NCBI RefSeq assembly: GCF_023715655.1
Contig: NZ_JAMBON010000001.1
Span: 124,001-188,000, forward strand
DNA: 64,000 nt
Reading direction: 5' to 3'
Source of the DNA: Oceanobacillus luteolus
GTDB lineage: Bacteria; Bacillota; Bacilli; Bacillales; Amphibacillaceae
Made by a program: the position numbers and the translations under genes. Below, in pieces: positions 1-9,684 of this stretch; within the stretch, counting starts at the first letter, position 1; the number at the start of each line of letters is the position of its first letter. Below the pieces are notes generated by a model. It was not told where the DNA came from. It searched no databases and saw nothing but the letters and a program-made list of their open reading frames with translations.

Positions 1-608
1 AAATTCGGAAACAGATGGGTGAAGCAGCTGTTAATGCAGCTGCAGCAGTTGACTACGTTGGCGCAGGTACGATTGAGTTTATTTTTGACCGTCAGTCACA
101 GGAATTCTATTTCATGGAAATGAATACTAGAATTCAAGTGGAACACCCTGTTACGGAAATGGTTACCGGTGTTGATCTGATAAAAGAACAAATCAAAATA
201 GCAAATAATGAAAAGCTTAGTCTAAAGCAAGAGGATATCACATTTAATGGATGGTCTATCGAGTGCAGAATCAATGCGGAAAATCCGTACAAGAACTTTA
301 TGCCGTCTGCCGGTATGATAGATATGTATCTTGCGCCAGGTGGGTTCGGTATCCGTGTGGATTCAGCAGCATATACCGGTTATACAATTCCACCATATTA
401 TGATTCGATGATTGCAAAACTTATAGCATACGCTCCAACAAGAGACGAAGCTATTAAAAAAATGAAACGTGCGCTCGATGAATTTATTATTGAAGGAATT
501 CATACAACCATTCCATTCCACCGACAAATCATGGAGCATGAAGTGTTCCAAAATGGAGATTTTAATACGAACTTCCTTGATGAAAACCCAATCGTTGAGA
601 AAAAATGA
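1..608 (+). CDS. accC: Biotin carboxylase subunit of acetyl-CoA carboxylase (3' part)
   Basis: This is the C-terminal part of biotin carboxylase; the reading frame is already open at the window edge, so about 200 of roughly 450 residues are seen. The enzyme carboxylates biotin on AccB using ATP and bicarbonate in the first step of fatty acid synthesis. Visible are the late ATP-grasp segment with the [15 protein letters not shown] motif (substrate-binding Glu, Asn and Arg) and the C-terminal biotin-carboxylase domain ([21 protein letters not shown]). It is followed 25 bases later by the yqhY-type gene, the order seen in B. subtilis (accB-accC-yqhY). Identification is firm; the start lies outside the window. 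Confidence 0.96.
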   Translation, partial: IRKQMGEAAVNAAAAVDYVGAGTIEFIFDRQSQEFYFMEMNTRIQVEHPVTEMVTGVDLIKEQIKIANNEKLSLKQEDITFNGWSIECRINAENPYKNFMPSAGMIDMYLAPGGFGIRVDSAAYTGYTIPPYYDSMIAKLIAYAPTRDEAIKKMKRALDEFIIEGIHTTIPFHRQIMEHEVFQNGDFNTNFLDENPIVEKK

Positions 609-633
609 CAACTTACTAAAAAGGTGTGATTTC

Positions 634-1020
634 ATGAGTGAACAACCATTATTGAATGTTAGTGACGACACGTCCTTAGGTAAAGTGGAAATTGCCCCAG
701 AAGTAATTGAAGTGATTGCAGGTATTGCAGCAACGGACGTTAAGGGATTATATGCCATGCGTGGCAACTTTGCATCTGGAGTAGCAGAACGATTTGGAAA
801 GCAAACTCATAACAAAGGTGTGAAGGTTGAACTTACGGACACCGGAATTAACATTGACGTATATTGTATTCTACACTTTGGTTCCTCCATACCTAAAGTT
901 GCTCAGGAACTGCAAACGAATATCAGACAAAGTTTGAAGACGATGACTCAACTTGATATTTCGGAGATTAATATCCATGTAGTCGGCATTCATATGGATG
1001 AAAAAGAAGATAAAGAGTAA
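634..1020 (+). CDS. yqhY: Asp23/Gls24 family protein YqhY
   Basis: A 128-residue Asp23/Gls24 (DUF322) family protein. An ATG preceded by AAGGTGTGA fits as the start, giving MSEQPLLNVSD; a longer upstream reading would overlap accC. The middle holds the family pattern EVIEVIAGIAATDVKG followed by a beta-rich VDVYCILHFG-like segment. It sits directly after accC, as in most Firmicutes; in B. subtilis YqhY has been linked to control of acetyl-CoA carboxylase activity, and the linkage here supports the same role. No catalytic motif is visible. A terminator follows, so it probably ends the acc transcript. Confidence 0.9.
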   Translation: MSEQPLLNVSDDTSLGKVEIAPEVIEVIAGIAATDVKGLYAMRGNFASGVAERFGKQTHNKGVKVELTDTGINIDVYCILHFGSSIPKVAQELQTNIRQSLKTMTQLDISEINIHVVGIHMDEKEDKE

Positions 1021-1024
1021 GACA

Positions 1025-1058
1025 CCAAGGCCAGAGCTAATCACTTTGGCCTTCTTTT
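1025..1058 (+). terminator. Rho-independent terminator after yqhY
   Basis: AAGGCCA (1027-1033) pairs with TGGCCTT (1047-1053), followed by CTTTT. It separates the acc-yqhY unit from nusB. Confidence 0.65.
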
Positions 1059-1175
1059 ATTCTGATATGATGGGAATACTATTACATAACGGGAACGTAA
1101 GAATCTCCTGTGAGTAGCATTCAAACTGTAAAACATGTTATTATTTGTGAAGAAACGTGTAAAAGGAGCAATAGG

Positions 1176-1559
1176 ATGAAACGAAGAGAAGCAAGAGAAA
1201 AAGCATTTCAATTTCTTTTTCAAATAGATATAAATGATGAGGTCGACAATCACATCGTACAAGATTACCTAGAAGAGCAAAATAACGATAAATTCCTCAA
1301 GCAGTTGATTGAAGGAGTAATGGATAAAAAGCAGGAAGTAGACGATACAATCTCCAGACATCTTGAAAATTGGTCTTTAGATCGTTTAGCTTCTGTAGAG
1401 AGAACAGCTTTACGTCTTGCTGCTTTTGAAATTGAATATCTGGACGACATTCCTACGAATGTTTCAATCAATGAAGCTGTAGAGCTGGCCAATCGTTATG
1501 GTGATGCGAAATCAGGGAAATTTATTAATGGTGTGTTATCTAAAATCGTTCAAAAGTGA
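1176..1559 (+). CDS. nusB: Transcription antitermination factor NusB
   Basis: A 127-residue all-helical NusB. With NusE (S10) it binds boxA RNA in rRNA leaders and supports antitermination. The N-terminal [16 protein letters not shown] is typical, as are the later [16 protein letters not shown] and the [25 protein letters not shown] signature. The ATG at 1176 has AAAGGAGCAATAG just upstream; an in-frame codon at 1110 would add 22 unrelated residues without an SD. folD follows 11 bases after the stop, and the two are likely cotranscribed, as in B. subtilis. Confidence 0.96.
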   Translation: MKRREAREKAFQFLFQIDINDEVDNHIVQDYLEEQNNDKFLKQLIEGVMDKKQEVDDTISRHLENWSLDRLASVERTALRLAAFEIEYLDDIPTNVSINEAVELANRYGDAKSGKFINGVLSKIVQK

Positions 1560-1570
1560 GGGAATGGAAA

Positions 1571-2431
1571 ATGACTGCTGATATTATAAGTGGAAAAGAA
1601 TTATCTGCTCAAATTAAACGCAATTTATCTCAAGAGATTCTACAATTGAAAGAAAAAAATCTGGTACCGAAATTAGTAGTTGTCTTAGTAGGGGATAATC
1701 CCGCATCTCTGTCTTACGTAAAAGGAAAAGAAAAAGCAGCGGCAGAAGTTGGAATGGATTCTGATTTAATCAGATTACCAGTTGAAACTTCTGAACAAGA
1801 ACTTTTATCCTTGCTCGATCAATTAAATCAAGATTCTTCCGTTCACGGAATACTTGTCCAGCTTCCGTTACCTGAACAAATTGATGAACAAAAAGTCATT
1901 GATCGAATCGATCCTAAAAAAGATGTAGATGGCTTCCATCCTATCAATATTGGAAAAATGATGACTGGTGAAGATAGTTTCTTACCGTGTACTCCTTATG
2001 GAATCATTGAGATGATCAAGTCAAAAGGTATTGAAATAGAAGGAAAACATGCTGTTGTCATCGGCAGAAGCAATATAGTAGGAAAGCCTGTAGGACAATT
2101 GTTGTTAAATGAAAATGCAACAGTCACTTATTGTCACTCAAGAACAAAAAATATGCGGGAATTTACTCAAAAAGCAGATATTCTTGTAGTTGCGATTGGA
2201 AGGGAAAACTATATTAAATCCGAAGATATAAAAGAAGGGGCAGTTATCATCGATGTAGGCATCAATCGGACCGTGGAAGGAAAATTGACTGGTGATGTTG
2301 ACTTTGAAGGTTGCAAGGATAAAGCAGGATTTATCACACCTGTTCCTGGCGGAGTTGGTCCGATGACAATCACAATGTTATTATCGAATACGATAAAAGC
2401 TGCAAAAGGATTGACTGGTATTGAAGGATAA
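1571..2431 (+). CDS. folD: Bifunctional methylenetetrahydrofolate dehydrogenase/cyclohydrolase FolD
   Basis: A 286-residue FolD that interconverts 5,10-methylene-THF, methenyl-THF and 10-formyl-THF in the cytosol for purine and formyl-Met synthesis. Family signatures are clear: the catalytic region [14 protein letters not shown] with the conserved Lys, [23 protein letters not shown], the NADP-binding [14 protein letters not shown] and the C-terminal [10 protein letters not shown]. The start used, [11 protein letters not shown], matches the family length; GAGGGAATGG lies upstream. The 3' end overlaps the 5' end of xseA by 11 bases, so the two genes are probably translationally coupled. Confidence 0.97.
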   Translation: MTADIISGKELSAQIKRNLSQEILQLKEKNLVPKLVVVLVGDNPASLSYVKGKEKAAAEVGMDSDLIRLPVETSEQELLSLLDQLNQDSSVHGILVQLPLPEQIDEQKVIDRIDPKKDVDGFHPINIGKMMTGEDSFLPCTPYGIIEMIKSKGIEIEGKHAVVIGRSNIVGKPVGQLLLNENATVTYCHSRTKNMREFTQKADILVVAIGRENYIKSEDIKEGAVIIDVGINRTVEGKLTGDVDFEGCKDKAGFITPVPGGVGPMTITMLLSNTIKAAKGLTGIEG

Positions 2432-3779
2432 ATACTTAACAGTCACTGCATTGACAAGATACATCAAACGCAAGCTTGACCTCGACAGGCATTTACAGGA
2501 AGTCTGGTTGAGGGGAGAAATTTCTAATTTTAAACATCATAGCCGTGGTCATATGTACATGACGATAAAAGACCAGGAAACACGCATTCAGGCAGTGATG
2601 TTTGCTGGTAACAATCGAAGCTTAAAGTTTTACCCAGAGAATGGGATGAACGTTTTAATTCGGGGTAATGTTAGTGTTTATGAGGCAAGCGGCCAATATC
2701 AATTGTATATATATGAAATGGAACCTGATGGAATCGGTGCACTTTATCTAGCTTACGAACAACTGAAAAACAAATTGGAACAGCGAGGATATTTTTCTGC
2801 TGAACGCAAGAAGCCAATCCCGCTTTTCCCTAAGCGGATAGGTGTTATCACTTCACCGACTGGTGCAGCAGTTAGAGACATCATTACAACGATACATAGA
2901 CGATTCCCTTTGGTTGAAGTAGTGGTTATTCCGGTTCAAGTTCAAGGAGCTTCAGCTGCTGTGTCTATAAAAAACGGAATTGAGACGGCGAATCGAATAG
3001 GTGGGTTTGATACTTTGATCGTCGGCCGTGGCGGTGGTTCTATTGAAGAACTATGGAGCTTTAATGAAGAGAACGTTGCAGATGCTATTTTTAATTCCAG
3101 AATACCGGTTATTTCTGCAGTCGGGCATGAAACGGATACAACAATCAGTGATTTTGTAGCAGACCTACGTGCACCTACTCCGACAGGAGCGGCAGAACTC
3201 GCCGTTCCTTCTAAGGATGAATTGAAACAAACGACTTTACAGCTTACGCAAAGAATGAATATAGAAATGAAGCGATTAATAGAGACGGAAACCAAACATA
3301 TCCAAAACCTGACAAATTCCTATGCTTTCCGTTATCCAAAGGAACTACTCAGACAGAAAGAACAGCAGTTAGATCAGAGGATAGAAGTATTAGGCCGAAC
3401 ATTCCAGAATGGAATACAAAATAAAACTTTAATCTTTGAATCACTGTCAAGAAGACTTAATATGCAGCATCCAAAAGAACAGGTTACACAGGCTGCCAAG
3501 AAATTATTTGAACTCAAGGATAAAAACGAACGTTATATGAAGCGGATTGTAGATGGAAATAACCGTGAGTTAAGAAGTCTGATCGATAAATTGAGCCTTG
3601 TGAATCCATTAGAGATCATGAAACGGGGTTTTGCTTTACCTTATAATCAAGAAGGAGAGCTCATAAAATCCGTAGGTCAAGTGAGGGAAAAGGATACCAT
3701 CAGCATTAAACTTACGGATGGAAAGATAAAAGCGGAAGTGCTAAAAATAAAGGAGAATCCAGATGACGAAGAAATATGA
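2421..3779 (+). CDS. xseA: Exodeoxyribonuclease VII large subunit
   Basis: A 452-residue XseA, the catalytic large subunit of exonuclease VII, which degrades single-stranded DNA with XseB. An N-terminal OB fold (about residues 1-105) carries [19 protein letters not shown]. The catalytic domain has [24 protein letters not shown] and [11 protein letters not shown], followed by a long coiled-coil stalk. The start is a TTG at 2421, preceded by AAAGGA with a 10-base gap; homology to the usual N-terminus ([13 protein letters not shown]) supports it. It overlaps folD upstream and xseB downstream (17 bases), an arrangement suited to coupled subunit synthesis. Confidence 0.96.
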   Translation: MKDKYLTVTALTRYIKRKLDLDRHLQEVWLRGEISNFKHHSRGHMYMTIKDQETRIQAVMFAGNNRSLKFYPENGMNVLIRGNVSVYEASGQYQLYIYEMEPDGIGALYLAYEQLKNKLEQRGYFSAERKKPIPLFPKRIGVITSPTGAAVRDIITTIHRRFPLVEVVVIPVQVQGASAAVSIKNGIETANRIGGFDTLIVGRGGGSIEELWSFNEENVADAIFNSRIPVISAVGHETDTTISDFVADLRAPTPTGAAELAVPSKDELKQTTLQLTQRMNIEMKRLIETETKHIQNLTNSYAFRYPKELLRQKEQQLDQRIEVLGRTFQNGIQNKTLIFESLSRRLNMQHPKEQVTQAAKKLFELKDKNERYMKRIVDGNNRELRSLIDKLSLVNPLEIMKRGFALPYNQEGELIKSVGQVREKDTISIKLTDGKIKAEVLKIKENPDDEEI

Positions 3780-3999
3780 AGAACTTTCCTTTGAAGAGGC
3801 AATGGAACAGTTGGAAAAAATCGTTGATAAATTGGAAACAGGAGATGTTCCACTAGAAAAAGCAATTGAATACTACCAAGATGGTATGATCCTATCCAAA
3901 TTATGCAGTGATAAAATCAACAATGTTCAAGAAAAAATGGCGAAAATCTTAAATGAGCATGGGGAAGTCACCACTTTCGAAGTGGAGGAGGAAAACTAG
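3763..3999 (+). CDS. xseB: Exodeoxyribonuclease VII small subunit
   Basis: A 78-residue helical small subunit that assembles along the XseA stalk. The family core is visible as [27 protein letters not shown], followed by a second helix with the usual LCSDKI pattern. The start ATG lies inside the end of xseA and is preceded by AAAGGAGAATCC. Only one base separates its stop from the ispA start. Length and position are typical of the family. Confidence 0.95.
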   Translation: MTKKYEELSFEEAMEQLEKIVDKLETGDVPLEKAIEYYQDGMILSKLCSDKINNVQEKMAKILNEHGEVTTFEVEEEN

Positions 4000-4000
4000 G

Positions 4001-4885
4001 ATGCAACTTCAATTAGACAATTATTTAAAGGATTATAAATTGTTATTAGAGAATGAAATACAGAAGCGTTTATCTGTATTGTCTATTCCTGAACAGCTCA
4101 AAGCTTCCATGCTCTATTCCTTGCAAGCGGGCGGTAAACGGATAAGACCAATTTTATTGATAGCAAGTTATGAGGCTTTTGACCAAAATATTGAGAAAAC
4201 AATGTCTTCCGCAATCGCTTTAGAAATGATTCATACATATTCCTTAATCCACGATGATTTACCAGCGATGGACGATGACGATTATCGCCGTGGTCAATTG
4301 ACAAATCATAAGAAGTTTGATGAAGCTACAGCTATTTTGGCAGGGGATGCATTACTTACCCATAGTTTTGAATTGATTGCAGCAGATCCTCTTTTATCAG
4401 ATAGAGAAAAAGTTGAATTGGTGAAGAGACTTTCTCAGGCCAGCGGTCCATTGGGAATGGTCGGTGGACAGATTCTTGATATGGAAGCTGAAAAAAATAC
4501 CGTCTCTTTGGAACAACTTGAAAAAATTCATGATCTTAAGACAGGGGAATTATTAAAATATGCTGTATATGCCGGAGCTTATTTAGGAAAAGCGACAGAT
4601 GAACAATTAGTTCATTTAACGAATTATGCATATTACCTAGGATTAATTTTCCAAGTACAGGATGACATTTTGGATATTACAGGAACACAAGAGGAAATTG
4701 GCAAGCCGGTTGGCAGTGATGAAGGTAATGAAAAAAGTACTTACCCGAAACTCCTCGGTCTTGATGGAGCAATTCAACAAAAAGAGAAGTATGTAAACAA
4801 AGCAAAAAGTGAATTGCAATTAGCTGGTGTAACTGATTCGCTTTTAGGTGCTTTAGTCGATTATATAAGTACTCGTAATCATTAA
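4001..4885 (+). CDS. ispA: Farnesyl diphosphate synthase
   Basis: A 294-residue class I trans-prenyltransferase that condenses IPP with DMAPP and then GPP to give farnesyl diphosphate for quinones, undecaprenyl phosphate and heme O. It has the GGKRIRP substrate-binding motif (res 44-50), the first Asp-rich motif DDLPAMD (res 85-91), the downstream RRG, and the second Asp-rich motif DDILD (res 221-225). The ATG at 4001 follows GGAGGAGGAAAACTAGG, so a longer in-frame reading into xseB is not used. In B. subtilis dxs comes next; here a terminator and then tlyA follow instead. Confidence 0.96.
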   Translation: MQLQLDNYLKDYKLLLENEIQKRLSVLSIPEQLKASMLYSLQAGGKRIRPILLIASYEAFDQNIEKTMSSAIALEMIHTYSLIHDDLPAMDDDDYRRGQLTNHKKFDEATAILAGDALLTHSFELIAADPLLSDREKVELVKRLSQASGPLGMVGGQILDMEAEKNTVSLEQLEKIHDLKTGELLKYAVYAGAYLGKATDEQLVHLTNYAYYLGLIFQVQDDILDITGTQEEIGKPVGSDEGNEKSTYPKLLGLDGAIQQKEKYVNKAKSELQLAGVTDSLLGALVDYISTRNH

Positions 4886-4895
4886 TCTAAAATTC

Positions 4896-4925
4896 AGCCG
4901 TTCAATCAAGATGAGCGGCTTTTTT
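4896..4925 (+). terminator. Terminator after ispA
   Basis: AGCCGTTCA (4896-4904) pairs with TGAGCGGCT (4912-4920), one G-T wobble, followed by six T. It marks the end of the nusB-ispA operon where dxs would be expected. Confidence 0.8.
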
Positions 4926-5042
4926 CCTGCTTCATCTAACTAACGGAATTGTATTTGTTTTCGCAGGGACAAGAATTCATGTATAATAAATCAGAATAGC
5001 TTATTAATATTAAATGATGAATATAGGATAAGGGATAGGTAT

Positions 5043-5861
5043 ATGGCTAAAAAGCGATTAGACGAATTATTATTGGAGCGAAAATTAGTAGATGACATAG
5101 ATAGAGCCAGAAGATTAATTATGGCTGGTTTGGTTTTTTCGAATCAAGAAAGACTCGACAAGCCTGGAATAAAGGTGGATGAGTCACAGCCACTCCGGAT
5201 AAAACAAAAGGAAAAATCATATGTAAGCCGCGGAGGATTGAAGTTGGAAAAGGCGATAGAAGAATTCCAACTTGATCTTAAAGAAAGAATTGTTTTGGAT
5301 ATCGGCTCATCCACTGGAGGATTTACAGATTGTGCCCTTCAAAACGGGGCAAAGCTGAGTTATGCCATTGATGTGGGGTATAATCAATTGGATTGGTCAT
5401 TACGGAAAGATGAACGGGTTATTGTAATGGAACGTACGAATTTCCGTTATGTAACAAAGGAAATGCTAAAGTATGGTGATCCAAACTTTGCTTGCATCGA
5501 CGTTTCATTTATTTCTTTACGGCTCATATTACCTGTGTTGAGAGAGCTTTTAACCCAAGAAAATGATGTGGTTGCACTTATTAAACCTCAGTTTGAAGCG
5601 AAAAAGGAGCAAGTCGGTGAAGGCGGCATAGTGAGGGACCCTGAAGTTCATTTAGAAGTCCTGGAAAGAATAATTGGTTTTGCTGAAAGCGAAGATTTTC
5701 TGTTGCATGGTATCACGTATTCTCCAATAAAAGGTACCCAGGGAAATATTGAGTTCTTGGCGCATTTCAAATATCAGCCTGGGATGAAAGTGAATGAACG
5801 TACTTTTGATTTGAAAAGTTTAGCCAATAGCGCCCATCACCGTTTGTTGGATAAAGAATGA
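5043..5861 (+). CDS. tlyA: TlyA family rRNA (cytidine-2'-O)-methyltransferase
   Basis: A 272-residue TlyA/YqxC family protein. An N-terminal S4 RNA-binding domain (about res 1-65, KKRLDELLLERKLVDDIDRARRLIMAG) precedes an FtsJ-like SAM-dependent methyltransferase with motif I VLDIGSSTGGFTD, then DVGYNQLDW and the catalytic-region segment IKPQFEA. Characterised homologues 2'-O-methylate rRNA; activity here is inferred from family. The ATG at 5043 follows AAGGGATAGG. A TATAAT at 4982-4987 could be its -10 box, but no good -35 is seen. argR follows 19 bases after the stop and recN next, the standard tlyA-argR-recN order. Confidence 0.93.
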   Translation: MAKKRLDELLLERKLVDDIDRARRLIMAGLVFSNQERLDKPGIKVDESQPLRIKQKEKSYVSRGGLKLEKAIEEFQLDLKERIVLDIGSSTGGFTDCALQNGAKLSYAIDVGYNQLDWSLRKDERVIVMERTNFRYVTKEMLKYGDPNFACIDVSFISLRLILPVLRELLTQENDVVALIKPQFEAKKEQVGEGGIVRDPEVHLEVLERIIGFAESEDFLLHGITYSPIKGTQGNIEFLAHFKYQPGMKVNERTFDLKSLANSAHHRLLDKE

Positions 5862-5880
5862 AGGAATGGTGGTCAGATAA

Positions 5881-6330
5881 ATGAGTAAAATCCAACGTCA
5901 TATAAAAATACGGGAATTGATTAATGAACATGAAATTGAAACTCAAGATGAACTTGTCGATGAATTGAAAGCACTTGGTTATAATGTGACTCAAGCAACT
6001 GTTTCAAGAGATATTAAGGAATTACATTTAGTTAAAGTTCCAACATTAACGGGTAAATATAAATACAGTCTGCCGGCAGATTTGAAGTTTAATCCGGAAG
6101 AAAAGCTTAAAAGACTCATGATTGATGCGTTTGTTAATATTGACAATGCGAGTCATTTCATCATCCTGAAAACTCTTCCAGGAAATGCGAATGCAATTGG
6201 TGTACTCATTGATAATTTAGACTGGGAAGAAATCATGGGAACCATCTGCGGTGATGATACCTGCTTAATTATTTGCAGAAAGGAAAAAGACGCGGAAGAG
6301 ATTAAAAACCGCTTTATTAGTATGCTCTAA
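5881..6330 (+). CDS. argR: Arginine repressor ArgR/AhrC
   Basis: A 149-residue arginine-sensing regulator that represses arginine biosynthesis and activates catabolism as a hexamer. The N-terminal winged helix has [25 protein letters not shown] and the recognition region [17 protein letters not shown]; the C-terminal oligomerisation and arginine-binding domain has [17 protein letters not shown] and the Asp pair in GDDTCLIIC. The SD is GGTGGTCAGATAA. Its place between tlyA and recN is conserved across Bacillales. Confidence 0.97.
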   Translation: MSKIQRHIKIRELINEHEIETQDELVDELKALGYNVTQATVSRDIKELHLVKVPTLTGKYKYSLPADLKFNPEEKLKRLMIDAFVNIDNASHFIILKTLPGNANAIGVLIDNLDWEEIMGTICGDDTCLIICRKEKDAEEIKNRFISML

Positions 6331-6356
6331 CGTCGAAGAAAAAGAGGTGAACGAAC

Positions 6357-8057
6357 ATGCTAACGGAATTATCCATACAAAATTTTGCTATTATCGATGA
6401 AATCTCAATAACGTTTAATGAAGGATTAACGGTTCTATCGGGGGAAACGGGTGCAGGTAAATCAATTATAATTGATGCGATCCAGTTGCTTGCTGGAGGA
6501 AGAGGTTCCGTAGATTACGTTCGTCATAAGTCAAATAAAGCTGAGATTGAAGGGTTATTTACAATCGAATCCGAATCGCACCCTATATATGATATTGGAA
6601 AGCAGTTTGGAATAGAAATATCTGATGAGCAAGTCGTTTTAGAACGAACGATTACAAAGAGCGGAAAAAGTATTTGTAGAGTAAACGGTAAATTAGTTAC
6701 GCTTGCCATATTAAGGGAATTCGGTAAAACGCTTATTGACATACATAGTCAGCACGAAACCCAATCATTGATGGACGGAGATAATCATATTCAACTATTA
6801 GATTTGTATGATTTCCACAACATCAAACAGGCGAAGGATGAGTATACCTATTTATATGAAAAACTCCAACGATTAAAACAACGATATAAACAGTTGAATG
6901 AAAATGAGCAAGAAACTGCTCACCGACAAGATTTGCTGGAGTTTCAGTTGAAAGAACTTGAGGAAGCGAATCTAACGCCGGATGAAGATGAAATTCTAGA
7001 GAGAGAAAGAAACTCACTTGCTAATTTTGAGAAAGTCTATTCCGCTTTGCAGGATGCCTATAATGCACTATATGGGGAAGGTAAAGGTTTGGAGTGGCTG
7101 AATCAAGCGATGATTGCTTTAGATGAGCATGAGAATATTGATCCGTTCATCAATGAAAAAGCGGAGGAAATTGCTAATCATTATTATTCCCTTGAAACAC
7201 TTGTTTTCGATTTTCGCAATTATATTGATAATTTACAGTATAATCCAGAACGCCTTAATGAAATAGAATCCAGATTAAATGAAATTACTCGACTGAAAAG
7301 GAAATACGGTCCTACAGTTAATGAAATGATTACTTATACTGCAAAAATTGAAGAAGAACTTGAGCAGATTACAAATAAAGATGTCCATTTGACAGCATTG
7401 GTTGAAGAAATTGAAGAAGTCGAGCAGGATGCAATCCTTGAAGCGAAACAGCTTCACGATTTACGAAAGAAGGCTGCTGAGGCTTTAACGGTTGAGATAC
7501 AAAATGAATTGAAAAGTCTGTATTTGGAAAAAGCCAAGTTTGAAATTAGTTTCGATAGTGATCTCGAAAATCCAAAGCTTCACAGTGAAGGGTTTGATAA
7601 CATTCGATTTATGATATCCACTAACCCCGGCGAACCATTAAAGGATTTGACAAAAGTAGCATCGGGCGGTGAACTTTCCCGCATTATGCTTGTGTTGAAA
7701 AAAATCTTTGCTAAGCATCAAGGAGTGACGAGTGTAATTTTTGATGAAGTTGATACCGGAGTCAGTGGTCGCGTTGCACAAGCAATTGCAGAGAAGATAT
7801 ACGAAATTTCTAAGGCTTCTCAAGTATTATGCATTACGCATTTACCACAAGTCGCGGCCATGGCAGACACTCACAAATTAATTCAAAAGCATGAAAGAGA
7901 TGACCGGACATCTACAACAGTCACCGAGTTAAGTGTAGAACAGCAAATGGAAGAACTAAGTCGCATGATTACAGGTACTAAATTGACTGAAACCGCTAAA
8001 GAACATGCCAAAGAAATGCTCGAACTTGCAAATGCATTTAAAAAGAAAAATCAATAG
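6357..8057 (+). CDS. recN: DNA repair protein RecN
   Basis: A 566-residue SMC-like ATPase that acts early in double-strand break repair and tethers DNA ends. It has the Walker A motif GETGAGKS (res 29-36), a long central coiled-coil region rich in Glu and Leu, the ABC signature ASGGELSRIML and the Walker B VIFDEVDTGVSG, followed by CITHLPQVAAMAD. The ATG follows AAAGAGGTGAACGAAC. It closes the tlyA-argR-recN unit and is followed by a strong terminator. I see no DinR/LexA box immediately upstream, so SOS control is not evident here. Confidence 0.97.
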   Translation: MLTELSIQNFAIIDEISITFNEGLTVLSGETGAGKSIIIDAIQLLAGGRGSVDYVRHKSNKAEIEGLFTIESESHPIYDIGKQFGIEISDEQVVLERTITKSGKSICRVNGKLVTLAILREFGKTLIDIHSQHETQSLMDGDNHIQLLDLYDFHNIKQAKDEYTYLYEKLQRLKQRYKQLNENEQETAHRQDLLEFQLKELEEANLTPDEDEILERERNSLANFEKVYSALQDAYNALYGEGKGLEWLNQAMIALDEHENIDPFINEKAEEIANHYYSLETLVFDFRNYIDNLQYNPERLNEIESRLNEITRLKRKYGPTVNEMITYTAKIEEELEQITNKDVHLTALVEEIEEVEQDAILEAKQLHDLRKKAAEALTVEIQNELKSLYLEKAKFEISFDSDLENPKLHSEGFDNIRFMISTNPGEPLKDLTKVASGGELSRIMLVLKKIFAKHQGVTSVIFDEVDTGVSGRVAQAIAEKIYEISKASQVLCITHLPQVAAMADTHKLIQKHERDDRTSTTVTELSVEQQMEELSRMITGTKLTETAKEHAKEMLELANAFKKKNQ

Positions 8058-8073
8058 GAATATTATCGAGATT

Positions 8074-8103
8074 AAGCCAGAAAATAACATCACTGGCTTT
8101 TTT
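8074..8103 (+). terminator. Terminator after recN
   Basis: AAGCCAG (8074-8080) pairs with CTGGCTT (8093-8099), followed by a T tract. Confidence 0.85.
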
Positions 8104-8280
8104 CTTTTGGTATTATTTTTTTCTTATGCCAGATAGCTTATTCATGAACTCGAGGATTATTCAAGGTAAACTTAAGCAGTTCGCTTATGAATCACCAGTT
8201 TAAAAACAAGTCCATCAGGTCAAATTACAGGTACAAAGAAATAATTTGGTATGGGTGAGATACGAGGAGTGTTTAAGATT

Positions 8281-9483
8281 ATGGAAGAACCAACTAAACA
8301 ATGGATAAGATTAACCTACTCGCTATTCATCAGCTTTATATTCCTTCTGACTTCTACATTTATTAACCCGGTTGGAGCGGAAGAAAGTACGGCACCTGTA
8401 ATAGAACGTGATGAAACGGCTTTTTCAAATGTACAACCTGTTGATGTGGCTACAAAGGACGAACAGTCATCCAATTTTGAACCGATTAATCGTGAAGAGA
8501 TTCGTATCATTCCTGGAGGACAGTCAATCGGTGTTCAATTAGAAACAATGGGGGTATTAGTTGTCGGTCATCATTCTATTCAAGGTAAACAGGGGGTACT
8601 ATCTCCAGGACAAGATGCAAAAGTAATGATAGGTGACATGATTGTTGAAATAAACGGCAATCCAATTAGAGAGATGAATGAAATCAAAACGCTCGTGAAT
8701 AAAGCTGGTAAACAAAATGAACCTTTAAAAATCAAGTTACGAAGAGGGAACAAACTACATGAAACATCTTTGCAACCCGTTCTAGATAAACGTGACAATG
8801 AATATAAGATAGGGCTCTATATTAGAGATTCTGCAGCAGGAATTGGAACGATGACGTTTTATGATCCAGATAGTAAACGATATGGAGCATTGGGACATGT
8901 GATTTCAGATATGGATACGAGAAAGCCAATTGATATGGTAAGAGGTACAATTGTTCGTTCCTCGGTTGTTGATATAGAAAAGGGAGACCAAGGAACCCCG
9001 GGCGAAAAACATGCAAGATTTTCAGCAGATAGAAACATATTGGGGAGTATTATAAAAAACACTCCACATGGGATTTTTGGTGTACTGGATAAAGGTATTA
9101 AGAACGGTAAGTACGATGAACCACTACCCATCACTCGTGCACATGAAGTAAAAGAAGGACCAGCCAAAATACTAACAGTTGTTGATGATGAAAAAGTCGA
9201 AGAATTTGATATTGAAATTGTAAGCTCTGTACCCCAGAAAAAGCCAGATATTAAAGGAATGGTAATAAAAATCACGGATCCGAAACTTATGGAGAGTACA
9301 GGAGGCATTGTACAAGGGATGAGTGGAAGTCCGATTATCCAAGACGGAAAAATAGTTGGCGCGGTCACCCATGTGTTTGTAAATGACCCGACATCTGGAT
9401 ACGGTATCCATATTGAATGGATGCTCCAAGATGCAGGAATTAATATAGAAGAGAAAACAGAAACGATGGCTCAGGCTAGTTGA
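8281..9483 (+). CDS. spoIVB: SpoIVB sporulation checkpoint serine protease
   Basis: A 400-residue S55-family protease. In B. subtilis it is secreted from the forespore into the intermembrane space and cleaves SpoIVFA, allowing SpoIVFB to process pro-sigma-K. A membrane anchor ([21 protein letters not shown]) is followed by a PDZ domain (about res 75-165, including [13 protein letters not shown]-like residues) and the peptidase domain with the His in GALGHVISD and Ser348 in GMSGSP. I choose the ATG at 8281, preceded by GAGGAGTG, over an in-frame ATG at 8251 that lacks an SD. The pairing with spo0A is conserved in spore formers. Confidence 0.95.
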   Translation: MEEPTKQWIRLTYSLFISFIFLLTSTFINPVGAEESTAPVIERDETAFSNVQPVDVATKDEQSSNFEPINREEIRIIPGGQSIGVQLETMGVLVVGHHSIQGKQGVLSPGQDAKVMIGDMIVEINGNPIREMNEIKTLVNKAGKQNEPLKIKLRRGNKLHETSLQPVLDKRDNEYKIGLYIRDSAAGIGTMTFYDPDSKRYGALGHVISDMDTRKPIDMVRGTIVRSSVVDIEKGDQGTPGEKHARFSADRNILGSIIKNTPHGIFGVLDKGIKNGKYDEPLPITRAHEVKEGPAKILTVVDDEKVEEFDIEIVSSVPQKKPDIKGMVIKITDPKLMESTGGIVQGMSGSPIIQDGKIVGAVTHVFVNDPTSGYGIHIEWMLQDAGINIEEKTETMAQAS

Positions 9484-9494
9484 ATCCTTTGTCG

Positions 9495-9530
9495 AACTTG
9501 TAACAGACGAGACTCTGTTACAAGTTTTTT
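9495..9530 (+). terminator. Terminator after spoIVB
   Basis: A perfect 12-bp stem, AACTTGTAACAG (9495-9506) with CTGTTACAAGTT (9514-9525), followed by T residues. Confidence 0.92.
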
Positions 9531-9538
9531 GTTTTTCT

Positions 9539-9555
9539 TGTCGAATATTATCGAA
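9539..9555 (+). promoter_or_regulatory. Tandem 0A boxes upstream of spo0A
   Basis: TGTCGAA at 9539-9545 is an exact 0A box and TATCGAA at 9549-9555 matches 6 of 7. They are spaced one helical turn apart, as expected for a Spo0A dimer. A further TGTCGAA lies at 9490-9496, at the edge of the spoIVB terminator. Autoregulation is inferred from B. subtilis. Confidence 0.65.
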
Positions 9556-9567
9556 TCAAAAAGAAAA

Positions 9568-9596
9568 TTGACGAGAATATAGTGAAATATTTAAAT
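9568..9596 (+). promoter_or_regulatory. Possible sigma-A (vegetative) promoter of spo0A
   Basis: TTGACG (9568-9573), a 17-base spacer and TTAAAT (9591-9596). It lies between the 0A boxes and the sigma-H promoter. Confidence 0.4.
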
Positions 9597-9620
9597 TTAC
9601 AAATTCTTTTAAAATAAAGA

Positions 9621-9645
9621 AGGATAATTCATTCTTTTGTAGAAT
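9621..9645 (+). promoter_or_regulatory. Sigma-H promoter of spo0A
   Basis: AGGATAA (9621-9627) and AGAAT (9641-9645) are separated by 13 bases, fitting the sigma-H pattern AGGAwww-N12-14-GAAT. The predicted start would give a leader of about 30 bases before the GTG start codon. Confidence 0.7.
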
Positions 9646-9684
9646 ATGTAAAAAGAAAAGGAAATAATAAGGAGGATTCATAGA

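Noticed and set aside
8859-9368. 169-codon frame antisense to spoIVB
   Set aside because: Lies wholly within the spoIVB coding region on the other strand, low-complexity Ser/Ile-rich, no SD; a shadow of the real gene.
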